Made by a program: the position numbers and the translations under genes. Source: Gambelia wislizenii (taxonomy: Eukaryota; Chordata; Lepidosauria; Squamata; Crotaphytidae). Taken from it: a DNA stretch of 64,000 nt. Positions 12,241 to 23,552 of the stretch are shown here, piece after piece. Each line of letters starts with the position of its first letter. Position 1 is the stretch's first letter. The DNA is taken from positions 260,027,187 through 260,091,186 of the forward strand of contig JAUMIR010000001.1 in NCBI GenBank assembly GCA_030847615.1, written 5' to 3'. The notes below the pieces were generated by a model, which made no database searches, had not been told where the DNA came from, and saw only the letters and a list, made by a program, of their open reading frames with translations.

Positions 12241-12474
12241 GGGTTGGGCCTGGTTAGTACTTGGATGGGAGACCGCCGTAAGGTTCACTCAGCCTTCCAG
12301 CCTTTCGTAGGTCGGTAAAATGAGTACCCAGCTTGTGGGGGCAATTAGCGAACACACATTGGAAACTGCTTAATGCAGTGTAGATGTGTACATTGCTATT
12401 GCTTAGAACAATTTGTAAGCCACTCTGATAGCCTTCTGGCTGAAGAGCGGGGTATAAATAAATAAATAAATAAA
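12241..12474 (+). mobile_element. SINE with a 5S rRNA-derived head
   Basis: Positions 12241-12277 match the box C region of 5S rRNA (TGGTTAGTACTTGGATGGG). They join directly to a tail running from AAGGTTCACTCAGCCTTCC to a GCGGGGTATAAATAAATAAA end. The same tail is found on the minus strand at 63514-63786, where the head is tRNA-like instead. The head here is only a 3' part of 5S, so a full promoter is not intact. This is a dead insertion in the intron. Confidence 0.75.
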
Positions 12475-13093
12475 ATGTGGTTGTTTTCGATACCCAAGAG
12501 CTTTAATCCAATTTTTAAAAACTTGCTTTTTAATCTTACACTTTCCTGGAAGATCCAGATAATCGTATATGTGTCTGGCCCTCTGAGTTGGCTTTGGCAT
12601 GGAGCTGGTTTTGGGTCACTTGATCATTCTCACCAGGGATGGCTCTTTCCTCTGTTTGTATTTACATTTTGCTGGTGTGCAGTCACTATTATTTTTTGAA
12701 GGTGTGTTTATGTGGATACTTGTATATTATTATTAGTGCACCTTTGCCTGTTTGCATATTTCCATGCATTACAGGAAGATGAAAAAAGTGGAGTGGCCAT
12801 GGCTGTGTGGTTGAAAATAATGCGAAGTATAGGACATGTGATCATAACAGGACCACCCTTTTATACCGAAGTGAGCTTGCCAAGGGAAATGTGTGGCTCT
12901 CACTGTGCTTTAACAATATGTTTGTGGCATTAACAAGATGTGTGCAGGGTCACTGCAGACCAGAAAAATGAGGTTTGAAGCAGAATTTTTCACCTATGTA
13001 GACAAGCCCTGGGACAGAATGTGGCAGACAGCAAAGTGCTGCTGGTGAGGAGAAAATATCAGAAAAAGAACAGGGATAGTATGTCGCATAATA

Positions 13094-13900
13094 CAGTCGT
13101 CCCTTCATTTTTGCAGCTTTGATTTTCGTGTTTTTGTATATTTGCGGAAATCCTTGGCTCTCCCCCACAGGGAACGCATTTGGGGGGTGGAGCCAAATCT
13201 GAGGAAAGCCTCGTGTTCACTGTAAAGCTGTTGAGCCTCCAAGTACTCGGCGGAGGGGGCATGGTGGAGGGGGCAGCATGGTGGACACAGCAGTGGAGGC
13301 CCTGGAGGTATGGTGGCATTCCATTTGGGGGGGGAGGCCAAGCCCGAGGAATGCCATCCATTCTGCGGCTTTGCCCTGAACGTGCGGCATTCCCTGGGCT
13401 TGCCTCCCCCTCAACCGCACTGACCCCTGAGGAATGGCTGCATTCAGGGCCAAGTCGCCGAATGTGGCTGGTCTTCAGGCTTGGCTTTCCCACCCCGACT
13501 GAATTGAACCCCCAGGAACTGCTGAAAGCGGCAGTTCCTGGGGGTTCAATTCAGTTGGGGTGAGAAAAGCAAACCCGAAGGCTGGCTGTATTCGGCGACT
13601 TGGCCCTTAATGCGGCTGTTCTTCGGGCTTGCTTTTCTCACCCCAACCTAATTAAACCCCTAGGAACCTCTGCTTTCGGCAGTTCCTGGGAGTTCAATTT
13701 GGTTGGGGTGGGAAAGCCAAGCCCAAAGAATGGCTGCATTCAGTGACTTGGCCATTCTCTGGGCTTGCTTTTCTCACCCTAACCAAATTAAACCCCCAGA
13801 AACCTCTGCTTTTGGCAGTTCCTAGGAGTTCAGTTTGGTTGGGGTGGGAAAGCCAAGCCAAGCCTGAGGAATAGCTGTGTTTGGCTGGAATACAAAAGTT
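13094..13900. mobile_element. Hairpin-rich MITE, right end not found
   Basis: Begins CAGTCGTCCCTTCATTTTTG after TA at 13092-13093, with the GCAGCTTTGATT stretch also seen in the element at 32786. The interior from about 13490 is a degenerate repeat of roughly 140-150 bp, with units built from inverted halves. The best unit is a 22-bp perfect stem at 13501-13522/13531-13552, extendable to about 30 bp with one mismatch. The expected right TIR is not visible near 13900, so the copy is probably truncated. Confidence 0.6.
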
Positions 13901-16900
13901 CTAGCCTTTCAGCCTCAATATACCACCATAGAATAATATTGCCAACACTGTCTGAGTCTTTTAAAGATGCCAATAGCCTCTAAGCATACATAAATAATCA
14001 AGATAAGTATATACCCAGTGCGTGGGTGCTCTAATAGTAGATCTGATTGGCTCAATGCACCCTTTGAAATAATTTACAGTAGCTTATTTTGTTAGAGCAG
14101 TTTGACAGGTGTATGATCAAGCCTTCTGTGTGAATGAGAAAACACATACAGCCTAGGCCTTGGTGCAGCAAAGGTATAGTAACTGTACTGAAATTTTGCA
14201 GCTAACAAAGTCAGAATGTCAGGTTTGTTACAGTATTCATTGAAGTCAAAGCGATGATGAAAAAAAACCCACAAGAGATTGGTAGTTCATATATTTGCTT
14301 CTATGAGTAATGCACTTGTCATCTCTAGGTTTAAATTATTTTCCCCTTGTTTATCTTGGTCTGCATGACTATGTACTAGGGTGGGATTAGCTGTTCAGAG
14401 TTCTTCCATGGAAAATAGTAAAGGAAGGAAGCTGAGGGAGGATGGAGACTTCCCATCCTGTGTCCTTCAAGGGGGAGTGGCTACAAATAATCCGAAGGAT
14501 GGACTACTTTGTATATTCTTGAACCCAGATAAGTGTTTACTTTAAAGCACAAGAGGCAATACTTATCTCTCTGGGTGGGGTGGCTCACAAAGGCACCAGA
14601 ACTCTTTAATATACCAAGGGCTTTCTTTAAACCCTCCTAATCTGACAACAAACAGAAGATGGAAAATGCAGAAATACTTCTCAAGTGAATTCACAATGGT
14701 GCCCGTGATGTTGCAGCAGCATTTCCAAGAACAACTTCTTTCAGGAAGACAGCTTTATTTAAAATGTAGAGAAGAACAGGCATATGGATAACAGAAGCCT
14801 TCCAGAAGAGCCTCTGCTGTTAGAATATGTCCAGGTTGTTAAACTGATGTGAAATTGAGCAAAGGTGTTAGCACTGAATATTCTGTACTGCACAAATCAG
14901 GTAAGATGAGAAAACAGCAGCTGTGTGGTACAGGCAAAGACAAGCATACAGGGCAGTACTGAGTTTGTCTGCTTTAAACTCCCTTTGAGTCAATGGGATT
15001 TACTCTTAAATAGGTATGTAAAGAATTGTACTCCTCTTTGTTGATATGGCTTAATTCCATGAGAAGGTGTAACTTCAGTAGGTCTGCTGTATATGATTTT
15101 TTTTTAAAAAAACCACAATATTGGAACTGTTTTTTTAGCCAGAAAGTGTAAGCCAAGTTTTAGGTTTTAATATTCAAAATCAAATAGGTAGTTTTAATTA
15201 TCCTCGCTAAGCTTTCTGTGGACTTGTTTAGATGACTGTACTCCCTCTCCCCCATTCTTTGCTTTTTAATTCAAGGGGAGGTTTTGTAGTTACATACATG
15301 AACATTGGTCAAGATATTCAGAAAAACAGGGATATATGAAGTCATTAAATATGGAAGAGTGTTGTTGTCTCTTTAAAACATATTTTAAAATATTTGTACA
15401 TTTATCGATGGAAAGAGCTTTTGTTCCCTAGTTTTAAATTATGTAAACAAAATAGTCCACCAGTTTAAAAGCCTTTTCATTGTACTGACTTTGGCAGAAG
15501 ACAAATGCTGTTATAGAATGACTCCTACGTACTACAGTTGGCAAAATGCAAACCATCCTTGTAAAAAGGTAATGAGCCATATGGGGTATGCTGAATTTTT
15601 GCAAAGTAGTTTGCACAATATTTTTCTGGATCTTAAATGTGTGTCCTGTTGGTTTTGAAGTGCTGCTGTGGCTTTTGGAGTGCATTTTAAAGCTTTCCAT
15701 GAACAAGTGGGATCAAATTTTCCAAAGCAGTGCAATGCAGTAAAATCTCATCACAACTGGACAATGATCAATTATTTGAAGCTCCATGGATTTACGGTAA
15801 ATGTCAGTGTTTAACTTATGTGCAATTTTCCACCAGTGAAATCATCTGGAATTAAACGTGTTTACGTTTGGCTGGTTTCTGCCAATGAAAAGTGGCATGG
15901 TTTATCTTTGTCATTTACCATGAATTAGAGTTTTTGAGCCTTTGACATCTAGGCGCCATCAGAAGAAGATGCAGTTGCATGTTGTTCATGCTCTTTCTGC
16001 TGTAGTTGACCAGACAGCAAGTGGTTTTTAAACTGAGTGTCTTCATAGGATAAATCAGGATACAGTAAAAACAAGTCAGAGCTTTTCCAGTAGATAAAGG
16101 GTATTTTTAATTGGGAAAAAAAAGCAGCTTTAACTATTTCTGAGGCTTTGCTGGAAGAGAGAGAGCACAACAGAAACAGAGAAAAGGAAAGGAGGAGGAA
16201 AGGTTGCAGGGCAAGTTGGTGGCATTATTGTACTGTATTGTAGCTTAGATGGGAAGAGTGAGAAGTCAGAGGAAGTAATTGCAGGATAATTGGAAGGAAG
16301 ATGGGAATTGGGGAAGACAGAAGTAGGATGATACTATCTGTTTCTAATTAAGCTCTTTCTGAACACAGGAGAAGAGATGGCCCCAGACTTACCTGGAAAC
16401 CCATTTTGTAGTCTGCAGTGCAGAAGTGGAGGTAGAGGGGGAGGTTTGGCTCCATTTTCTCCAGCAGTATCTCCTTCCTATTACTCTTATGTAGTTTTCA
16501 CAAGAGCATAAAGCCAGCACCCCTTCTGTCCTATCTCGATTGAGCTTCTGCCTTCTTCCCACAATTGTCCCTCTATTTATATGATCTCTTTATATATATC
16601 CTTTATTCTATTGTCTCAGCTTTGGCAGTTTTGCATGGGAGTTGGATCCAGTTTGGAGGTCGATGAGGTGTACATGCTCGTCATTCCCAGATGTGGGGAG
16701 AGGACCCTTAAGGGATTTTGGGAGTGAAGATGTCATGGGTCATACCTAGCTCAGGGGTAGGGACACCACACAGTGACTTTTGCCCATGTGGCATCCCATG
16801 TCTGTAACATCATGTTGGTCCTAGCACACGGGGTGGGTTTTTGATGTTCATCAGTCAGGAGAGGGATCATCTGATGGCTGGATCCAATCCCATGCAGGCC

Positions 16901-18258
16901 AGGCCTATTATACAGCTGTGGCCAGTAAAAGCTGTAGCCTTGTTATACCACAAATTAGTTTGTTTGTCAAACTCAACTCCTAACATATGAGTATTTGCTG
17001 CAAGGCGCTATAAGTGGCTGTGATACTAGAATGCAAGGCAAATACCAGCCAGAAGCTTTCAAGTATGGGAAAGGGGCAAAGCCAGAGAAGCAAGAGATTT
17101 GGAGAGGAAAGAAATGGACTTCAGGAATGCTGGTTGAGTAGCGAGAAAGGAAAAGCTGCTGTATTCAGACAATGCTATATTTGGACAAAAGGCTACACCC
17201 GCCCCCAAAAGGAACAAACTGTTGCTCATCAAATGCTCCCCAGGCACAAATGAAAGAAAGACCATTGACTCCAGTGTGATTAGCATGGTAGTAAGGAGTT
17301 CTAGGTAACTATCTTTACTACAGTGGATATAGCTTTTCGTAAGTATCACGTTTACCCTTAAAAGACTGTAAGTAGGTGGATAATGATGCTTTAATTAGAT
17401 TGGTGAAGAGGTGAGGGGTATTTTACACAACATTTCTCATAAAAGGTGGGAATAATTTCTTTATCCTTGGTAACATACATTTACTACTTTTTTTTTTTTT
17501 TGCCTTTGTGATCAGTCTGTTGCTCACTTATATTTCCAGGCAGAATTAAAATTTATGAAATTATAGTGGTAGAATGATACTGTACTCAGAATGATAAGGG
17601 AATACATCTGCTTGGTAACACAAGGAGGTTGTACTGTAAGAAACATAAGCCAAAAGGTGTGGCTTGTGGAAGTAGTTATGTTTTAAAAAATAAATTTTAA
17701 AAACTCACCACCCAAAAATGTTAAATCTTCTGTTATTTTCATCATATATGTGCTGTAATTATTTGTAATAGTGGCACAGAAGGGGGAGAATCTGGATGCG
17801 GGGGGAATCTTCAACTTGAGTGTTCCTGAGGAAACAGGTTGCTAGGAAGATGCGTGGCTGACCAAACTGCTTCAGACAAAGTGTGGCTCACAGATCTAAC
17901 CGATCACTTTGGTTTGGTTGAAAGCTACAAATTACACAGAACTTTCCACTCTGTTAGGAGTATAACATTTTTAATGTGTATAAATTCACATTAAAAGCCA
18001 TTGTATGATCCTCCCCTCTTTTCAGTGCTAACAAACTTTTCAATATGTACGTACATACTGCTTTGTGTATGTATATAAAATGAAAGACTGGTGTTACCAG
18101 GTTGATTGTGCTTCACTCTGAGAAAACATGGAAGAATCACAGGGAAAATGCAAGTTGACAGTGATTGGATGCTGTCTTCTTTGTGGATACCCTGAAAAAG
18201 TGAGCAAATGAATCATGGCAATTCCACCCCAAATCACTAAAATGAAATATGCTGAGCA
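13901..18258. other. Intronic sequence with no recognised gene
   Basis: About 4.3 kb of intron without a terminal structure or coding motif I can defend. A GC-richer stretch at about 16620-16960 looks like it could be an old LTR or DNA element, but I found neither ends nor duplications. Short reading frames here have no family motifs. Confidence 0.5.
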
Positions 18259-18475
18259 CAGTTGTCCCTCCGTATCCATGGATTTAAGTATTCACGGCCT
18301 GAAAATATTCTTTAAAAAAAAAAAAATCTTAAGAAGCGAACCTTGATTTTGCCATCTTATATAAGGAACACCATTTGCTATGCCATTGTATATAATGGGA
18401 GTTGAATATTCATGGATTTTGGTATCCATGGGCGGGTCCTGGAACCAAACCCCAGTGAATATGAAGGGACAACTG
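18259..18475 (-). mobile_element. TA-type MITE, CAGTTGTCCCTCCGTATCC subfamily
   Basis: Ends are CAGTTGTCCCTCCGTATCCA and ATGAAGGGACAACTG. The right flank is TA, the left flank CA. The body (GGATTTTGGTATCCATGG, ATTATATACAATGG-like block) is the reverse complement of the elements at 33389 and 46078 and parallels 37044. MER2/Tigger-like elements of mammals have similar ends, hence the superfamily suggestion. Confidence 0.75.
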
Positions 18476-18484
18476 TATATAAAG

Positions 18485-18757
18485 TGGGAACCAGCGTGGT
18501 ATAGTGGTTTGAGTGTTGTACGATTCTGTGACTACTCTCCGTGACTATGACTCTGGAGACCAGTGTTTGGATCCCCATGGCCAGGGAAACCCACTGGGTG
18601 GCCTTGGGCAAGTTATACTCTCTCAGCCTCAGAAGAAGGCAAAAGCAAATCCCTTCTGAACAAATCTTACCAAAAAAACCAGTGATAGGTTCTCCTTAGG
18701 GTGGCTATAAGTCGGAAACAATTTGAAGGCAAAAAACCCCAACAAGTATATAAAGTG
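18485..18757 (+). mobile_element. Sauria-type tRNA-derived SINE
   Basis: A tRNA-like head (AGCGTGGTATAGTGGTTTGA as box A region, GTTTGGATCCCCATGG in the box B position) is followed by GGGAAACCCACTGGGTGGCC. The 3' end GGCTATAAGTCGGAAACAAT then TTGAAGGC is the BovB-type end used by squamate Sauria SINEs. The 3' simple tail is A/C-rich. Confidence 0.85.
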
Positions 18758-19463
18758 CCTCCTATCTATTTATGTTTAATCCTTACAATAACCCTGCAAG
18801 GTAGATGCAATGCTGAGACTCAGAGAGAATGGATTGCCTAACGGCACCTAAAGAATTTATGACAGATAAGAGATTCCCACCAAGGACTTTTCTCCTTTTT
18901 ACAAAGTCTTTTTAGGTCCATCCAGCCCTTTTTAGTTTTCCCTCCTCATCCTCTAACTGGATGTTTTTTTTAGCAGCATTGTCACTGAGTAATGGTGAAA
19001 GATTCTAGAGACACAGATGTTCAGCGTTGGGTTGCATCATTGTGTCTGCAGCAGACAATGCAATAAACAAAACTTGAGCTGGAAAAGAGCAGGATTCTAC
19101 TTTAGCCAATCCTACTGTACCTATGTGTGCCTACCTGTTGCAGGAAGGATAAACAGCAGCTGCCACCAGAATTCCTTAACGAGCATGTGTGAACAGCAAA
19201 ACAGAGGAAAGGAGAAAGCAGACAAGCCTCCCTCACAGCTCCTCCCCCATGTTAAAAATGTATAGATTAATAAGTCTGGCCACCTAAATAGAAATCATAA
19301 GAAAAGCAGAGGCTGCTGAAAGAAACAGTCATCCTGGATGCATTTTTAGCAAGCTCAGCATGTTTTTGTTTATTAATGTAAGGTTTTTCTGACCTGGTTG
19401 TTTCCTTGCATATAACCAGATAGTTAGTTTTGAATAAGAAGTTTGCTGAAACATGTTCAACTC

Positions 19464-19507
<44 letters not shown>

Positions 19508-19510
19508 TCA
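19464..19510 (-). repeat. (CTTT)n microsatellite
   Basis: About twelve CTTT units with no interruption. The Lys/Glu-rich frame on the minus strand is an artefact. Confidence 0.95.
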
Positions 19511-19794
19511 TTTTTTCTTCAGTGTAGTAACCTATCTCTATTCTTTCCGTTATTTCTGCCTGTGGTAACAATTTTTCTATTAAAGAAGTAATATCCAGGA
19601 ACACATCTATTTCATTAACTTAGGTATACCTGTATAACTAACACTGTGCTGCAGAATTTTTTTTTAAAGTAAGCAGTAGCAATCAGAGCACTGTTGGTCA
19701 CAGAGGGAATGTGGGAAATGAAGGTCTTATTGTTTTCACTGACCTTGTAGAGTTGAGTAGGCAGTCTCTCTGGCTTTTCTTCGCAAACGAAGAT

Positions 19795-20271
19795 TCAGGA
19801 AGGACTCATCCCGCGCTTTCTGCAAGCGCGCTGATGACTAAAAAGGCCAATCCGAGATAAACAAGTCCGGTTGCAAAAAGCACAGCAGAAGGTCTCCTTG
19901 GGTGATGTTTTTGGGTTGTGATTCTTTCTGTGTTGTCGTTTCTCTTCAAGACTTGTTCGTTGTGAGTTCTCAAATAAGGCTGCAGCATTGTGGATAGTGC
20001 GTCTGCATGCCTCCTGATGTGAGGCCAGGGCGGACCACTGTTGGTGATTAATTTGGCCGAGCCTGAGATGTTGTTTCAGGGAGTCTTTGTATCGCTTTTT
20101 TGGAGCGCTCCTCTTACACTGACCCGTGGCGAGTTCACCGTAGAGTAGTAATTTTGGGAGGCGATGGTCTTCCATCCTAGAAATGTGCCCTGCCCAGCGC
20201 AGCTGTGTTCTCAGTATCATGGCCTCAATGCTGGTGATCCCTGCTTGCTCAAGGACAGCAACATTTGTCAC
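19795..20271 (-). pseudogene. LINE C-terminal domain with C2H2 zinc finger
   Basis: The readable stretch carries LRWAGHISRMEDHRLPK, the KKRYKDSLKQHL region and the terminal finger CAFCNRTCLSRIGLFSHQRAC-like core (pattern C-x2-C, then H-x4-C). It is in the same frame as the preceding RT segment after one stop. Such a finger at the C terminus is a family feature of these LINEs and may contribute to template RNA or target binding. A second copy of this 3' end lies at 43079-43388. Confidence 0.85.
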
Positions 20272-20313
20272 ATAGTCAGTCCAGTGTATATTTAGGATTG
20301 TGTGTATACAGCG

Positions 20314-20850
20314 CTAATGAAAGCATTCGAGGAGTCGTAAGTGGTGGTGATAGGTGACCCATGTTTTACACCCATAAAGGAGAATAGATAGTATGATGGC
20401 TCTATACACACTGATTTTTGTGCTTCGCCTCAGGTGTTTATTACTCCAGACTCTTTTGTAAAGTCTTCCAAATGCACTATATGCCTTTGCTAATTTGTGA
20501 TCAATCTCTTTGTCAATCTTGGCATCTGAGGAGATGATGCTTCCCAGGTAGGTGAACTGCTGAACGGACTTGAGCACAGATTTGCCAACGGCAATGTGGG
20601 GATGGTGTTGTTGTTCCTGTGGTGCAGGCTGGTAAAGAACCTCCGTTTTCTTCACGTTGACTTCCAGCCCAAACAGCTCTGCAGCTGTTGTGAAGCAGGA
20701 TGTTAGGCGCTGCAGAGCTGCTTCTTTGTGGGCAACAAGGGCAGCATCGTCGGCGAAGAGCAGCTCACGGACTAGATAGTTTAGAGTCTTAGTGCAAGCC
20801 CTCAGACAGCTTAAGTTAAACAAGCTACCATCAGTATGGTAACACATATA
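20314..20850 (-). pseudogene. LINE reverse transcriptase, FADD motif and thumb (broken)
   Basis: Begins at the insertion point and contains the intact catalytic motif C as LLFADDAALVAH, then KKTEVL and TYLGSIISSDAKIDKE, all typical of the RT palm/thumb of this LINE group. Because the inserted 2692 bp plus a 2-bp TA duplication is a multiple of three, the frame matches the segment on the other side of the insertion. A stop follows LECFH at 20314. Confidence 0.85.
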
Positions 20851-21708
20851 CCATATATTCCGGCGTATAAGACGACCGGGCGTATAAGACCACCCCCCAA
20901 TTTTTAAGTTAAAATATAGAGTTTGGGATATATTCGCCGTATAAGACGACTCCCCTCTTCCAACGCACCCTAAATAAAAATTTTAAAAAACCATCATATT
21001 TGATTTCAATATGGATGCGGAGTTTATAGAGTGATTCATAAAATCTGGAGTGTTGCCACTGGAGTAATAGTATCAGGAGTACAATGTGATTGGAGTTTAA
21101 AAGTGGAATCCTAATGAAATGACAGGAAAAACACTTGAATAATAATGTAACAGTGGAATGTTAGCATTTGGTGAAAATGGCTGTGCAAAGAATAATATCA
21201 TGAATGGAATAATTACGCCTGGTCCACAGTGACTACTGAACTCCATGATCCAGAAAATAATGGCAATAGAATGTGAAAAAGCAGTAATGGGATAAATGTA
21301 GAGGAAGGCAAAATTAAACAACAGAATCTATAGCAAAATCTTATGTCTGTCAGTGTCATTTACTCTGGTTCTTCAATTCAGAGTTCAGTTGCAGGGGAAT
21401 ATTAGCTGCATCCTAAATGAAATTAAAGCCATTATGGAACTTAGACATCTAGCCTTACAGTTCCCAAATATTCTGTTTTCCTACTGCACGAGAAGAATAA
21501 AAGAAAAGGTTCCTTAATCTGGATTTTCAGTTCCAAGATTGTTTTATCATATTATGGTAAAAATCAAGCAATGGTAATACAGTGAATAAAAAATGGCACC
21601 CCTTCCTCTTGCCTGTAATAATCGATCTTCCCAGACAACTTCTCTAGAAAGTTGAGGTATGAGAGTGGAGAATTGCCACCTGCTATCTGCCCTGCCATCA
21701 AACCTTCA

Positions 21709-21955
21709 TAGCCTTCTTGTTGTGTGGCTTCAAGTTGTTTCCAGATTATGGTGGCCCTAAGCTGAATCTATAATGGGGTTTTCTTAGCAAGATTTGTTAA
21801 GAGGGGGGTTGCCTTTGTCTTCTCCTGAGGCTGAGAGTGTGTGACTAGGATATAGTCTAGTGGGTTTCCATGGATAAGCGGAGATTTGAACCTTGGTCTC
21901 CAGAGTCGTAGTCCAAAACTCAACCTACTAAACCATGCTGGCTCCACTCATAGCC
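21709..21955 (-). mobile_element. Sauria-type SINE nested in the TIR element
   Basis: On the minus strand it runs from GGAGCCAGCATGGTTTAGTA, through CCATGGAAACCCACTAG and the CTCAGCCTCAGGAGAAG block, to a degraded Sauria 3' end (GGCCACCATAATCTGGAAAC, then TTGAAGCCACA). Its presence inside the TIR element dates it as the younger insertion. Confidence 0.8.
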
Positions 21956-21978
21956 TTCCAAAGTAAAAGTATGATGTA

Positions 21979-22176
21979 CAGTGAGCCTTCAGTATTGGAG
22001 GGATAGCCATTCACTGACTGGAGCTTCCGCAAATTGCCACACCCCATATTATTCAATGACAGCACAGGCAGATCAGGACGCGGCTGCATGCACGCACTAC
22101 CATTGATTAATATGGGGCCATCTGCAGGGTGGGGCAGGGGCTGGAACTGAACCCCACAGATGAGACGGGCCCACTG
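21979..22176. mobile_element. TA-type MITE nested in the TIR element
   Basis: Starts CAGTGAGCCTTCAGTATTGG after TA (21977-21978), ends GAGACGGGCCCACTG before TA (22177-22178). Same terminal family as the elements at 33389 and 46078, but with a shorter, diverged body. Confidence 0.65.
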
Positions 22177-22339
22177 TATATTTTCGCTACTGTGGGAAAA
22201 ACAACATGCAGCTCTGTGAAGAAATGGCTGAAATAATCAATAAAAAAAATAAAATAAAAAGATTAGGAAATATAATAAGATAAAATAATATAAAAAGTAT
22301 CCTTTTCCAGTGATTTCTTTCTGCCTTGTCAAAACCAGT

Positions 22340-23455
22340 TGGGAGACGGGGCGAATCCCGGGTTTGGCCGCACAGCCTCTGCATCCCCCTCCTGCGCTCC
22401 CCTCCAGGAAGGAGTGCAGGAGGAGGATGCGGAGGCTGTGCAGCCAAACGGGGCACGTTCTCCCCTTCAAGGAAGGTAGGGAGAGGGGGCGAATTGCAGG
22501 TTTGGCAGCATAGCCTCCGCATCCCCCTCCTGCGCTCCCCTCCAGGAAGGAGCGCAGGAGGAGGATGCGGAGGCTGTGCACCCAAACGGGACACGTTCAC
22601 CCCTTCTCCCTACCTTCCTTGAAGGTGGGGAGAGGGGGCGAATCACGGGTTTGGCCACATAGCCTCCGCATCCCCCTCCTGCACTCCCTTCCAGGAAGGA
22701 GCGCAGGAGGAGGATGCGGAGGCTGTGCACCCAAACGGGACACGTTCACCCCTTCTCCCTACCCTCCTTGAAGGTGGGGAGAGGGGGCGAATCGCGGGTT
22801 TGGCCGCATAGCCTCCGCATCCCCCTCCTGCGCTCCCTTCCAGGAAGGAGCGCAGGAGGAGGATGCGGAGGCTGTGCACCCAAACGGGGCACATTTGCCC
22901 CTTCTCCCCACCTTCCTTGAAGGTGGGGAAAGGGGGCGAATCGCGGGTTTGGCCGCATAGCCTCCGCATCCCCCTCCTGCGCTCCCTTCCAGGAAGGAGC
23001 GCAGGAGGAGGATGCGGAGGCTGTGCACCCAAACGGGGCACGTTCGCCCCTTCTTCCCACCTTCCTTGAAGGTGGGGAGAGGGGGTGAATCCCGGGGTTT
23101 GGCTCCATGGCCCACGTCCTCCTTCTGGCCTCCCTTCGGAAGGGAGCCCAGAAGAAGGGATCGGGGTTGCGGAGCAAAACGGGGCATTTTTGCCCTTTCC
23201 CTCCACCTTCAAGGAAGGTGGGGGGAAAGGGCAAATCTAGCGGTTTGCCTCGGCCGCTGCAGAAGCGATCGAGTGGTGGCTGCGGCAAACCACAACGTTC
23301 GCCCCCCTCCTCTGTCTTCCGTTGCTCCCCAAACGGGGAGAAGGCAGAGGAGGGGGGCGAATGAACTTCAAAACACTTTGCTTCACCCCCCTGCCCAATC
23401 TCCTGCCTCTTCGCTCTGTTTGCGACGAGGTAGGAGATAGGCAGGCAGGCGAAGC
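22340..23455. repeat. 149-bp tandem array of alternating hairpins
   Basis: Units begin with GCCTCCGCATCCCCCTCCTG at 22513, 22662, 22811 and 22960 (149-base spacing), preceded by a shorter unit at 22375 and followed by a divergent one near 23109. Each unit holds two hairpins: a 26-bp stem with one mismatch around CTTCCAGGAA, and a 21-bp stem (TTCGCCCC...CACCTT against AAGGTGGGG...GGCGAA). Three further non-repetitive hairpins follow at about 23191-23235, 23240-23290 and 23300-23362. Proline-rich reading frames here result from the repeat. Confidence 0.9.
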
Positions 23456-23552
23456 AAAGTATATCCGGAGTATAAGACGACCGTCAATTTTGGAGGGCGC
23501 TTTTGAGTGCTCAAAAGTCGTCTTATACTCTGGAATATACGGTAGATGCCAT

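Larger units (their letters stand above)
20851..23542. mobile_element. TIR element inserted in the LINE (CCGTATATTCYGG family, hairpin cargo)
   Basis: Left end CCATATATTCCGGCGTATAA follows TA at 20849-20850. Right end TCTTATACTCTGGAATATAC then GG precedes TA at 23543-23544. Removing the element and one TA restores the LINE reading frame. The left ~110 bp repeat GTATAAGACGAC internally and share AAAATATAGAGTTTGGGATA with the element at 61320. The interior includes AT-rich sequence, a nested Sauria SINE, a nested MITE, and a GC-rich hairpin array. No transposase is visible. TA duplication suggests the Tc1/mariner group. Confidence 0.85.

Noticed and set aside
12166..13006. A hAT element with ends GCTTGTCTACATTG and ATGTAGACAAGC
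   Set aside because: The ends are inverted and plausible, and the interval contains the 5S-headed SINE, but no 8-bp duplication could be read, so it is not called.
16620..16960. Possible LTR or DNA element
   Set aside because: GC-richer than its surroundings, but I found no TG...CA ends, TIRs or target duplication.
22187..23440. Proline/arginine-rich reading frames up to 189 codons
   Set aside because: Period of 149 bases and inverted-repeat structure explain them. No domain is seen.
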